From an uncultured Granulicatella sp. (lineage in GTDB: Bacteria; Bacillota; Bacilli; Lactobacillales; Aerococcaceae): a stretch of DNA of 15,760 bases. The notes beneath the pieces were generated by a model. That model made no database searches. It saw only the letters and a list, made by a program, of their open reading frames with translations, and was not told the origin of the DNA. A program made the position numbers and the translations under genes. Positions 1 to 6,220 of the stretch are shown one piece after another (the first letter of the stretch is position 1; each line of letters opens with the position of its first letter). The DNA lies in the NCBI GenBank assembly GCA_937891475.1, contig CALATC010000174.1, positions 1-15,760 of the forward strand, written 5' to 3'.

Positions 1-49
1 ACGTAACTTACGTGGTAAAGCAGCACGTATCCAAGAACGTCGTCGTTAA
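1..49 (+). CDS. rplS: Ribosomal protein bL19, C-terminal end (partial)
   Basis: The window opens inside a reading frame whose last codons (from position 2) read RNLRGKAARIQERRR followed by TAA. This matches the conserved C-terminus of large-subunit protein bL19, where Firmicutes proteins end in a very similar LRNLRGKAARIKE-type stretch. bL19 sits at the 30S-50S interface of the ribosome. Only 15 residues are visible, so the call rests on that tail and on the strong intrinsic terminator directly after it, as expected for the last gene of the trmD-rplS operon. The operon itself lies outside the window. Confidence 0.85.
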   Translation, partial: RNLRGKAARIQERRR

Positions 50-59
50 TAGAAAGACA

Positions 60-92
60 AAACCCCTTGAATTTTCAAGGGGTTTCTTTTTA
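60..92. terminator. Intrinsic terminator after rplS, probably bidirectional
   Basis: An 11-12 bp perfect hairpin pairs AAACCCCTTGA (60-70) with its complement ending at 85, and a T-rich run follows on the plus strand (to 92). On the minus strand the hairpin is followed by TTTTGTCTTTCT, so it can also end the convergent TM2-domain gene, whose stop codon is at 99-101. Confidence 0.9.
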
Positions 93-98
93 TAGATT

Positions 99-362
99 TT
101 AATAATATGGAATAAAAATATCTCCATATTCATTTGTTGGTTTGAAAAGTGTTGCAATAAATCTAAAGAAAGTAATAATTGCAGGAATAAATGTCCATGA
201 AAATAGGATTGAAAGAATTCCTTTTAAATTTTTTCCTTCATAGAAATAATGAATTCCAAAACTTCCTAAAAAGAACATCAATACTAATAAAATAACTTTA
301 TTAACATATCGACCGGGAATATATCCTCGATTGTTATTAGGATCATAATAGTAGTTTGACAT
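99..362 (-). CDS. TM2 domain-containing small membrane protein
   Basis: This is an 87-residue protein. A short polar, tyrosine- and asparagine-rich N-terminus (residues 1-20) precedes two hydrophobic segments, about 22-41 and 47-73. The turn between them carries FLGSFGIHYFYEGK, which matches the TM2 domain signature (G-x-F-G-x-H-x-F-Y-x-G). TM2 proteins are small two-helix membrane proteins, and the bacterial members have no established biochemical role. The ATG at 362 is supported by GAGGTGA (370-376, complement) nine bases upstream. A possible promoter on the minus strand is TTGCTT (416-421), a 17-bp spacer and an extended TGtTACGAT -10 (393-398), just downstream of the neighbour's terminator, so it is probably monocistronic. 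The family call is firm; the function is unknown. Confidence 0.85.
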   Translation of the reverse strand: MSNYYYDPNNNRGYIPGRYVNKVILLVLMFFLGSFGIHYFYEGKNLKGILSILFSWTFIPAIITFFRFIATLFKPTNEYGDIFIPYY

Positions 363-392
363 ATTGAGTTCACCTCGCTTATATTTTTAGCT

Positions 393-421
393 ATCGTAAC
401 ATAGAGTGACTATACAAGCAA
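393..421 (-). promoter_or_regulatory. Putative promoter of the TM2-domain gene
   Basis: On the minus strand TTGCTT (416-421), 17 bases, then TACGAT (393-398) preceded by TG at the extended -10 position. It lies between the upstream terminator (442-472) and the ribosome binding site (370-376). The match is moderate and rests mostly on the extended -10 and the spacing. Confidence 0.5.
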
Positions 422-441
422 TTATTAAAATAGAAGATAAG

Positions 442-472
442 AAAAAAACCCTTCATCTTTTAAGACGAAGGG
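442..472 (-). terminator. Intrinsic terminator of the membrane protein gene
   Basis: On the minus strand, a hairpin with CCCTTC at its base (positions 449-472, one G-U pair, small loop) is followed by seven T (complement of the A run 442-448). It begins seven bases after the TAG stop at 479-481. Confidence 0.88.
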
Positions 473-478
473 ATTATT

Positions 479-1303
479 CTATAATTGATAAAAAATTCCA
501 ATTAAAATCGTTAATAATGTAGCGTACCAATAGAAGTAGGTGCCAATTCGACTAGGCTTCTCAGATTTCTTTAAAAGAAGATGATATAGAATTGGAACAA
601 TTCCACTGATTCCAATGAAAATTAAAGCAAATACTGAAAAGTGAGATCCTACAAAATAAAAACTAATAGGATAAGCAATAAGCCAACATAAGTTAAATGC
701 AAATGATAAGAATAGGCTCCAAATAGGAAATTCTAACTTTTCAGAATGATAACGCTCAATTGCTTTTTGTTTAAATTGAATAATACTTATTCCAAAAATT
801 GCATAGCATAAAAATACTTGGAAAATACTGTTTGGAATTTGTTGTGTAATCATATAGTACATTAAAAAATTACCTACTGTAAATTTGGCTAAACTATTTA
901 AAAGTACATGATACACATATGCAGGATGATTTGATTGTAAATGGAAAATCCAACTATGATTTACTCCAACAATTAATGTTGCGATAATTCCAATTCTAAT
1001 ACCAAAAGTTTGTACAAAATAGACAATTGGTAAAAGTAATAAGAAGTTCGTTAAAAGTAGTACAACGGATTGTCCACGTTTTGGAACTTTATAAAATTTT
1101 GAATACATCATTTCTTGTAAGTTAATCATAAACAAGAAAAAATATAAAACGAGTATCCCAGAAAGAGGGATAGCATTTGTTTTAATGGCTAGAAAAAAAC
1201 CTAAAAATGAATAACTGACAGGAGCTAAAAATAAACTCCATAATGGATTCGTCAATTGTTTCAAATAAGGTGATTCTGAATGTGCCATAGAATTTGCGGA
1301 CAT
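479..1303 (-). CDS. Polytopic integral membrane protein of unknown function
   Basis: This is a 274-residue, very hydrophobic protein with about eight or nine membrane segments (roughly 22-40, 46-62, 79-98, 101-120, 133-152, 158-176, 193-213, 215-240, 256-272). I do not recognise the family. Its size and topology recall UbiA-type prenyltransferases, and the INLQEMMY stretch at about 60-67 sits where their first Asp-rich motif would be, but the aspartates are missing, so this is only a weak resemblance. The frame stays open upstream to a TTG at 1363, but I chose the ATG at 1303: GAGGT (1311-1315, complement) is properly spaced before it, and the upstream codons coincide with a near-perfect promoter. 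It diverges from metK and has its own terminator, so it is a single-gene transcript. Confidence 0.75.
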   Translation of the reverse strand: MSANSMAHSESPYLKQLTNPLWSLFLAPVSYSFLGFFLAIKTNAIPLSGILVLYFFLFMINLQEMMYSKFYKVPKRGQSVVLLLTNFLLLLPIVYFVQTFGIRIGIIATLIVGVNHSWIFHLQSNHPAYVYHVLLNSLAKFTVGNFLMYYMITQQIPNSIFQVFLCYAIFGISIIQFKQKAIERYHSEKLEFPIWSLFLSFAFNLCWLIAYPISFYFVGSHFSVFALIFIGISGIVPILYHLLLKKSEKPSRIGTYFYWYATLLTILIGIFYQL

Positions 1304-1334
1304 ATCAATTACCTCGAAAATACTTTTTGATTTC

Positions 1335-1363
1335 ATGATAGGTAAATTAATCCAGCTTGTCAA
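1335..1363 (-). promoter_or_regulatory. Strong promoter of the unknown membrane protein gene
   Basis: On the minus strand a perfect TTGACA (1358-1363), a 17-base spacer and TATCAT (1335-1340). Transcription would start near 1328, giving a short leader that carries the ribosome binding site at 1311-1315. This argues against any start codon upstream of 1303. Confidence 0.85.
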
Positions 1364-1448
1364 GCAGTATTTAAACGATTACATGACATTTTCAAAAAAT
1401 AAATGTATAAAAAAGAGAAATAATACTAGGAATTTTCAAAAATAATGC

Positions 1449-1454
1449 TATAAT
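1449..1454 (+). promoter_or_regulatory. Extended -10 promoter of metK
   Basis: A perfect TATAAT preceded by TGC gives an extended -10 (TGcTATAAT). No good -35 is visible at the right distance. Transcription would begin near 1461, about 20 bases before the SMK box, so the whole riboswitch lies in the leader. Confidence 0.75.
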
Positions 1455-1477
1455 GGTTGAGTCTTAAAAAAATATGA

Positions 1478-1536
1478 TATTCCCGAGAGGATGCACAATG
1501 TGTAGATGCCTTGTAACCGGAATTGAATGGGGGAAA
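1478..1536 (+). promoter_or_regulatory. SMK box (SAM-III) riboswitch in the metK leader
   Basis: The leader has the ordered conserved blocks of the SMK box: TTCCCGAGAGGATG (1480-1493), a small variable hairpin (GCAC 1493-1496 with GTGT 1500-1503), AGATGCCTTGTAACCG (1504-1519), a short variable linker and GGGGGAA (1529-1535). The last block is the Shine-Dalgarno sequence, and its GGGAA can pair with TTCCC at 1480-1484. In this known class, binding of S-adenosylmethionine stabilises that pairing and hides the ribosome binding site, so metK translation falls when SAM is plentiful. The mechanism is from family knowledge; the motif match and the pairing are seen directly. Confidence 0.95.
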
Positions 1537-1540
1537 AACA

Positions 1541-2710
1541 ATGGAAAAAATTTTATTTACATCGGAGTCTGTTACTGAAGGACATCCCGATAAAATCGCA
1601 GACCAAATTAGTGATGGAGTGTTAGATGCTATTTTAGCTCAAGACCCAACTGCTCGTGTAGCCTGCGAAACTGTCGTTAATACAGGTTTAGTCGTATTAG
1701 TTGGTGAAATTACAACAACAGCTACAGTCGATTATCAACAAATTGCAAGAGATACGATTCGCAAAATTGGTTATGCTGATCGCAAGTATGGTTATGATGC
1801 GGATAGCGTTGCTGTCATGGTTTCTTTAGATAAACAATCACCAGATATTGCAATGGGGGTTAATGATGCTTTAGAAACTCGTGGACAACAAGAAGAGTTT
1901 GGTGCAGGAGACCAAGGTTTAATGTTTGGTTTTGCAACAAATGAAACAGATACTTATTTACCAATGCCAATTTATCTAAGTCATCAATTAGCTTATCAAT
2001 TAGCAAAAGTTCGTAAAGAAAAACAATTGGATTACTTAGGACCAGACGGTAAAGTTCAAGTAACCGTTGAATATACAACAGACCATAAAGTAAAACGTAT
2101 TGATACTATTGTTGTCAGTACACAACATGATGAAGAAATTTCTCAAGAACAAATTCATCGTGATATTTTAGAATATGTTGTTAAACCAGTTGTACCAAGT
2201 GAATTATTAGATGATGAAACACGTTACTTCATTAATCCAACAGGAAAATTCGTAATTGGTGGACCAGTTGGAGATTCTGGATTAACAGGTCGTAAAATTA
2301 TCGTAGATACTTACGGTGGATATGCTCGTCATGGTGGAGGAGCATTCTCAGGAAAAGATGCAACAAAAGTAGACCGTTCTGCAAGTTATGCTGCTCGTTA
2401 TATTGCTAAAAACGTAGTAGCAGCAGGTTTAGCGGATAAATGTGAAATTCAATTGGCTTATGCAATTGGGGTAGCTCAACCAGTATCAATTTCTGTGGAT
2501 ACTTTTGGAACAAATCATGTTTCAGAAGAAGATTTAATTGCTGCAATTCGTAAAGTTTTCAAGCTAACTCCAAAAGGAATTATTGAAACATTACAATTAC
2601 GTAGACCAATTTACCAACAAACTGCTGCTTACGGACACTTTGGACGTAAAGATGTAGATTTACCATGGGAAAAATTAGATAAAGTTGAAGCTTTAAAAGC
2701 TGAATTTTAA
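1541..2710 (+). CDS. metK: S-adenosylmethionine synthetase
   Basis: This 389-residue cytosolic enzyme makes S-adenosylmethionine from methionine and ATP, releasing phosphate and pyrophosphate. Seen in the sequence: the N-terminal [11 protein letters not shown] with the ATP-contacting His15 and Asp17, the signature [10 protein letters not shown] (from residue 121), and the glycine-rich phosphate-binding loop [17 protein letters not shown] (from residue 265). Full length for the family and intact. The ATG at 1541 is correct; an in-frame TTG at 1523 lies inside the riboswitch, upstream of the GGGGGAA ribosome binding site. Translation is probably repressed by SAM through the SMK box. An intrinsic terminator follows, so it is mainly monocistronic. 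Confidence 0.98.
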   Translation: MEKILFTSESVTEGHPDKIADQISDGVLDAILAQDPTARVACETVVNTGLVVLVGEITTTATVDYQQIARDTIRKIGYADRKYGYDADSVAVMVSLDKQSPDIAMGVNDALETRGQQEEFGAGDQGLMFGFATNETDTYLPMPIYLSHQLAYQLAKVRKEKQLDYLGPDGKVQVTVEYTTDHKVKRIDTIVVSTQHDEEISQEQIHRDILEYVVKPVVPSELLDDETRYFINPTGKFVIGGPVGDSGLTGRKIIVDTYGGYARHGGGAFSGKDATKVDRSASYAARYIAKNVVAAGLADKCEIQLAYAIGVAQPVSISVDTFGTNHVSEEDLIAAIRKVFKLTPKGIIETLQLRRPIYQQTAAYGHFGRKDVDLPWEKLDKVEALKAEF

Positions 2711-2721
2711 TAAAATGTCTG

Positions 2722-2768
2722 AAAGGCTTAAAATGATGTTTAAAAGACATGATTTTAAGCCTTTTTTA
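2722..2768 (+). terminator. Intrinsic terminator after metK
   Basis: A 13-bp stem pairs AAAGGCTTAAAAT (2722-2734) with 2752-2764, and an inner ATGTT/GACAT-type extension lies inside it. T residues 2762-2767 follow. The next gene starts only about 20 bases downstream, so its expression needs readthrough or a promoter buried in this region. Confidence 0.88.
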
Positions 2769-2788
2769 TGTTGAAAGGAAAGTAAAAG

Positions 2789-3853
2789 ATGAAGCAGAAA
2801 GAAAAACTAGTTTCGGTATTTTTAGCAATTTTAGCAGCAGTTTTTTATGCAATAAATACACCATTTTCAAAAATTTTACTAGATAAAGTATCGCCAACAT
2901 TTATGGCAGCATTTTTATATTTAGGGGCTGGTATTGGAGTAGGAGCCATGTATTTATTTCAATACAAAAATGAGAAAGTAGAAGAAAGAATAGGACGTCA
3001 AGATTGGCTTTATGTTCTAGGAATGATTGTACTAGATATAGCTGCTCCTATTTTTTTAATGATTGGAATTAGAATTGGTACAGCTTCAAATGCATCATTA
3101 CTAGGAAATTTTGAAATTGTAGCAACAACATTGATTGCATTATTGCTGTTTAAAGAAACAGTGACTAAAAGATTATGGATTTCAATTGGATTTATAACTC
3201 TTTCAAGTATTTTGCTTACTTTTGATGGACAGGGAAGTTTCCAATTTTCACTAGGTTCCCTATTTGTTATTCTAGCAACTAGCTGTTGGGGATTGGAAAA
3301 TAATTGTACAAGAAAAATATCAGATAAAAGCACGTATCAAATAGTATGTCTTAAAGGAATTTTTTCAGGTGGAGGATCATTTTTCATTGCTTTATTTCTA
3401 AAGGAGGCTATTCCAGATATTAAAGAAATTTTAGCTGTAATGCTATTAGGATTTGTCTCTTATGGATTAAGTATTTTCTTTTATATAAGGGCACAAAGAG
3501 GTTTAGGGGCTGCAAAAACAAGTGCCTATTATGCAATAGCACCATTTGTAGGAGCAATATTATCCTTTGTATTTAATAGTGAATTTTTAACACCTATGTA
3601 TTTTATAAGTTTAATTTTTATGGTTATTGGAACAGTGTATATTGTTAGAGATACCATTATAAAGAATCATACACATATTCATACTCATGTTATCACTCAT
3701 ACTCATAATGGAAGTACACATACTCATGTGATTACTCATGAGCATCCACACGATCATTTTACAGATGAAGAGAAACATTTTCATAAGCATAATGATTTCT
3801 TAAAAAGTGATATCCATAGATTAGAACATGAAAAAAACTCGAACTACTTTTAA
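2789..3853 (+). CDS. DMT/EamA-family transporter with histidine-rich C-terminal tail
   Basis: This is a 354-residue protein. Residues 1 to about 290 form a drug/metabolite-transporter fold of two EamA repeats with about ten hydrophobic helices. Recognisable stretches are ILAAVFYAINTPFSKILL near the N-terminus, the GTASNASLLGNFEIVATTLIALLLFKE stretch closing the first repeat, and GLGAAKTSAYYAIAPFVGAILS in the second. Residues 294-354 form a hydrophilic tail with 17 histidines, mostly as HTH, HEH and HKH, with HTHVITH present twice; such tails typically bind Zn, Ni or Co. With ten helices the tail should be cytoplasmic (inference). The transported substrate cannot be told from sequence. The start ATG is preceded by AAAGGAAAG. 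It lies immediately after the metK terminator, with no clear promoter of its own, and shares a bidirectional terminator with the convergent DUF4044 gene. Confidence 0.88.
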   Translation: MKQKEKLVSVFLAILAAVFYAINTPFSKILLDKVSPTFMAAFLYLGAGIGVGAMYLFQYKNEKVEERIGRQDWLYVLGMIVLDIAAPIFLMIGIRIGTASNASLLGNFEIVATTLIALLLFKETVTKRLWISIGFITLSSILLTFDGQGSFQFSLGSLFVILATSCWGLENNCTRKISDKSTYQIVCLKGIFSGGGSFFIALFLKEAIPDIKEILAVMLLGFVSYGLSIFFYIRAQRGLGAAKTSAYYAIAPFVGAILSFVFNSEFLTPMYFISLIFMVIGTVYIVRDTIIKNHTHIHTHVITHTHNGSTHTHVITHEHPHDHFTDEEKHFHKHNDFLKSDIHRLEHEKNSNYF

Positions 3854-3874
3854 TCTAAAGTAATTCGAGTTTTT
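3833..3874. terminator. Bidirectional terminator shared by the transporter and DUF4044 genes
   Basis: A 14-position stem (3837-3850 with 3857-3870, one mismatch) has a six-base loop that contains the transporter's TAA stop. An A run precedes it (3831-3837) and a T run follows (3870-3874), so each strand has a hairpin plus U tract. The left arm overlaps the last transporter codons. Confidence 0.88.
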
Positions 3875-3884
3875 ATGTTTGAAA

Positions 3885-4028
3885 CTATTTATAATTCATA
3901 ACAGTCATTGCAAATTGGAATACGATAACTCCTAATGTTGCTAATAACATAAACCATACAACAACACGAGTAATTTTTTCCATTGTTGAAAGATTACGTT
4001 TTTGTTTTTTTCTTGGTTTTCTTGACAC
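3885..4028 (-). CDS. DUF4044-family small membrane protein
   Basis: This is a 47-residue reading frame that starts with GTG. The first 14 residues are strongly basic (SRKPRKKQKRN). STMEKITRVVVWFMLLATLG follows, leading into one membrane helix (about 22-42). The 'EKITRVVVWxMLxAT' pattern matches the DUF4044 family, whose members are short basic single-pass proteins of Firmicutes with no known role. Support for it being real: AGGAGAG (4035-4041, complement) six bases before the start, typical family length, a possible promoter upstream and a terminator right after. Positively charged N-terminus followed by a helix suggests an N-in orientation. Confidence 0.82.
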   Translation of the reverse strand: MSRKPRKKQKRNLSTMEKITRVVVWFMLLATLGVIVFQFAMTVMNYK

Positions 4029-4059
4029 TAGTATCTCTCCTTTATTTCAAATCATTGTT

Positions 4060-4088
4060 AGTTTACATGAATTGTAAGAAATACTCAA
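4060..4088 (-). promoter_or_regulatory. Putative promoter of the DUF4044 gene
   Basis: On the minus strand TTGAGT, a 17-base spacer and TAAACT, each matching consensus at four of six positions. It lies 20-odd bases upstream of the ribosome binding site. Moderate match only. Confidence 0.4.
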
Positions 4089-4148
4089 GTAGTATAGTAA
4101 ATGAAAATTTTCTTTGAGTGCAAATAGCTTTCCTAAAATTGTAAATTT

Positions 4149-4157
4149 TGGTATGAT
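4149..4157 (+). promoter_or_regulatory. Extended -10 promoter of gnd
   Basis: TGgTATGAT forms an extended -10; TTTCCT at 4129-4134 is a weak -35 at 17 bases. It lies about 25 bases before the GGAGG ribosome binding site at 4182-4186. Confidence 0.6.
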
Positions 4158-4194
4158 GACAAGGTAAATTTATAAAATATTGGAGGAATTCAAA

Positions 4195-5628
4195 ATGTCA
4201 AAACAACAAATTGGTGTCGTTGGTATGGCAGTAATGGGTCGTAATCTAGCATTAAATATTGAAAGTCGTGGTTATTCAGTTTCAATTTTTAACCGTTCAT
4301 CTTCAAAAACAGATGAAGTGATTGCATTACATCCAGACAAAAAATTAGTTCCAACTTATACAGTGGAAGAGTTCGTAGATTCATTAGAAAAACCAAGAAG
4401 AATTTTATTAATGGTTAAAGCTGGTGAAGCAACTGATAAAACAATTCAAAGTTTATTACCACATTTAGATAAAGGAGATATCTTAATTGATGGAGGAAAT
4501 ACATTCTTCCAAGATACAATCCGTCGTAACGAAATGTTAGCGAACTCAGGTATTAACTTTATCGGTACTGGAGTTTCTGGTGGTGAAGAAGGAGCATTAA
4601 AAGGTCCTGCTATTATGCCTGGTGGACAAAAAGATGCGTATGATTTGGTAGCGCCAATCTTAGAAGAAATTGCTGCTAAAGCTGATGACGGTGCACCATG
4701 TGTGACTTACGTAGGTCCAAATGGAGCAGGTCATTATGTAAAAATGGTTCATAATGGTATCGAATATGGTGATATGCAATTAATCGCTGAAAGTTATGAT
4801 ATTTTACGTCGTGTAGGTGGATTAACTGTTGAAGAAACTGCAGAAGTATTCAAATCTTGGAATACTGGTGAATTAGATAGTTACTTAATTGAAATTACTG
4901 CTGATATCTTAACTAAAAAAGATCCTGAAACAGGTAAACCAATGGTTGAAGTAATTATGGATACTGCTGGAAATAAAGGAACTGGTAAATGGACTTCTCA
5001 AAGTGCATTAGACTTAGGTGTGCCACTTCCATTAATTACTGAATCTGTATTTGCACGTTATATTTCTACATTAAAAGAAGAACGTGAAGTTGCAAGTAAA
5101 GAATTATCTCCAATTAAAGTTCCTGAATTATCAAATACTGAAAAACAAGCATTAATCGAATCAGTTCGTAAAGGATTGTATTTCTCAAAAATTATGAGTT
5201 ATGCACAAGGATTTGCTCAAATGCGTGTAGCAAGTGAAGAATTTGATTGGAAATTAAATTATGGAGAAATTGCGAAAATTTTCCGTGCTGGATGTATTAT
5301 TCGTGCTCAATTCTTACAAAAAATTACGGATGCATTTGAACGTGATCCAGAATTGAAAAACTTATTATTAGATAAATACTTCTTATATGTAACTGAATCT
5401 TATCAAGAAGCGGTACGTGAAGTTGTTGTGACAGCTGTTCAAGCAGGAATCCCTGTTCCAACATTCTCAAGTGCATTAGCTTACTATGATTCTTATCGTT
5501 CAGAAGTGTTACCAGCTAACTTAATTCAAGCGCAACGTGACTACTTTGGTGCTCACACTTATAATCGTGTGGATAAACCGGGAGTATTCCACTTCGAATG
5601 GTCACAAGAACGTGAAATCGAACAATAA
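4195..5628 (+). CDS. gnd: 6-phosphogluconate dehydrogenase, decarboxylating
   Basis: This 477-residue cytosolic enzyme of the oxidative pentose phosphate pathway converts 6-phosphogluconate to ribulose 5-phosphate and CO2, normally with NADP+. Seen: the N-terminal Rossmann motif [15 protein letters not shown] (residues 7-21), [21 protein letters not shown] (from 124), and the catalytic stretch [17 protein letters not shown] with Lys183, His186 and Glu190. The C-terminal [11 protein letters not shown] segment contributes to the neighbouring subunit's site in the dimer. Full length. The ATG at 4195 follows GGAGG (4182-4186) at good spacing; an in-frame TTG at 4180 would lie upstream of that site and is rejected. 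No zwf is adjacent. The only plus-strand terminator candidate close behind it is the structured repeat at 5647-5790. Confidence 0.97.
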   Translation: MSKQQIGVVGMAVMGRNLALNIESRGYSVSIFNRSSSKTDEVIALHPDKKLVPTYTVEEFVDSLEKPRRILLMVKAGEATDKTIQSLLPHLDKGDILIDGGNTFFQDTIRRNEMLANSGINFIGTGVSGGEEGALKGPAIMPGGQKDAYDLVAPILEEIAAKADDGAPCVTYVGPNGAGHYVKMVHNGIEYGDMQLIAESYDILRRVGGLTVEETAEVFKSWNTGELDSYLIEITADILTKKDPETGKPMVEVIMDTAGNKGTGKWTSQSALDLGVPLPLITESVFARYISTLKEEREVASKELSPIKVPELSNTEKQALIESVRKGLYFSKIMSYAQGFAQMRVASEEFDWKLNYGEIAKIFRAGCIIRAQFLQKITDAFERDPELKNLLLDKYFLYVTESYQEAVREVVVTAVQAGIPVPTFSSALAYYDSYRSEVLPANLIQAQRDYFGAHTYNRVDKPGVFHFEWSQEREIEQ

Positions 5629-5646
5629 TATAAATACATTTTAATT

Positions 5647-5790
5647 AAGACTATTCTATTGTAGCTAGGACGCAAGCAGCCAGCAAAGCTGTCTCATTGC
5701 TAAATTTCGAGCCTAAGGTCTCGAAATTTCCTGTACTAGAAGCCAAGTGGCTTCTAGTACTTGAGCTACTATGGATAGTCTTTTCTGTTT
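5647..5790 (+). repeat. Structured repeat element, copy A (possible branched terminator RNA)
   Basis: An imperfect palindromic element 18 bases after gnd. The closing stem pairs GACTATTC (5649-5656) with 5773-5780 and continues as ATTGTAGCT (5658-5666) with 5764-5772, one mismatch. Inside, AGGA (5667-5670) can pair with TCCT (5729-5732) around two hairpins. H1 has GCAA/TTGC at its base and AGCCAGC (5678-5684) with 5688-5694, a C-T mismatch at the third position. H2 is a perfect 10-bp stem (5702-5711 with 5720-5729, loop CCTAAGGT). H3 is a perfect 12-bp stem (5733-5744 with 5749-5760). GTCTTTTCTGTTTCTT follows the closing stem. Three related copies lie at 12078-12515. It could terminate gnd transcripts; an independent RNA or a mobile repeat cannot be excluded. 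Confidence 0.85.
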
Positions 5791-5827
5791 CTTCATTCAT
5801 TAATGTGGGGACGTAATCTCTTATAAT

Positions 5828-5859
5828 AAAAAAAGCATCTCTTTTGAGATGCTTTTTTT
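5828..5859. terminator. Bidirectional intrinsic terminator between gnd and DUF2929 gene
   Basis: GCATCTC (5835-5841) pairs perfectly with GAGATGC (5846-5852) around TTTT, with a run of A before (5828-5834) and T after (5853-5859). Both strands have hairpin plus U tract. The minus-strand gene's stop codon (5858-5860) overlaps its edge. Confidence 0.92.
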
Positions 5860-6052
5860 ATTGATGTGATTGTGGGGCAGTTTTTGTTGGTTTCATGAAG
5901 ACGTGTTGGATTAATACAATCCCACATGAAACTAATACTCCAACAACAACTGCATTAGTAAAGTTATATGGAGATTGTGCTAATGCAGAACCTAAATAAT
6001 AGGTTACTTGACTTAAAATAAATCCCCAAACAAAAGTTACGAGGTATTTCAT
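5858..6052 (-). CDS. DUF2929-family small membrane protein
   Basis: This is a 64-residue protein starting MKYLVTFVWGFILSQVTYYLGSAL, with a second hydrophobic segment around VVVGVLVSCGIVLIQHVF and a polar tail. The MKYxVTxxWGFxLxQV opening and the following 'YLGSxL...Y.FT.AxVVG' match DUF2929, a Firmicutes family of two-helix membrane proteins without a known function. The start ATG at 6052 is supported by GAAGGTG (6058-6064, complement). An in-frame TTG at 6085 is rejected because it lies upstream of the -10 box at 6075-6080. It converges on gnd and diverges from dnaE. Confidence 0.82.
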   Translation of the reverse strand: MKYLVTFVWGFILSQVTYYLGSALAQSPYNFTNAVVVGVLVSCGIVLIQHVFMKPTKTAPQSHQ

Positions 6053-6074
6053 TTCGACACCTTCTTTCAATTTC

Positions 6075-6103
6075 ATTATAGTCAATCATCCTAGTTCATA
6101 CAA
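6075..6103 (-). promoter_or_regulatory. Promoter of the DUF2929 gene
   Basis: On the minus strand TTGTAT (6098-6103), a 17-base spacer and a perfect TATAAT (6075-6080). The predicted start near 6068 leaves a very short leader holding the ribosome binding site, which fixes the start codon at 6052. Confidence 0.78.
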
Positions 6104-6160
6104 GTAAAATTTCTTAAACTTGCATGAATCAAATTGTTTAAAAAACAACATCACAATATT

Positions 6161-6189
6161 TGTACAAAATTCTATTCAGCCGTTATAAT
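6161..6189 (+). promoter_or_regulatory. Promoter of dnaE
   Basis: TGTACA (6161-6166), a 17-base spacer and a perfect TATAAT (6184-6189), followed by AAAGGA ahead of the ATG at 6221. The -35 matches consensus at four of six positions. Confidence 0.75.
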
Positions 6190-6220
6190 GAATGAGAAGA
6201 AATGATAGAAAGGAATCATT

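Noticed and set aside
1364..1448. Possible small gene or regulatory site between the divergent membrane-protein and metK promoters
   Set aside because: Only AT-rich promoter-flanking sequence is seen; no open frame with a start signal and no convincing operator.
3010..3333. Open frame of 107 codons opposite the transporter gene
   Set aside because: Antisense shadow of a clear EamA coding region; no ribosome binding site, promoter or family resemblance.
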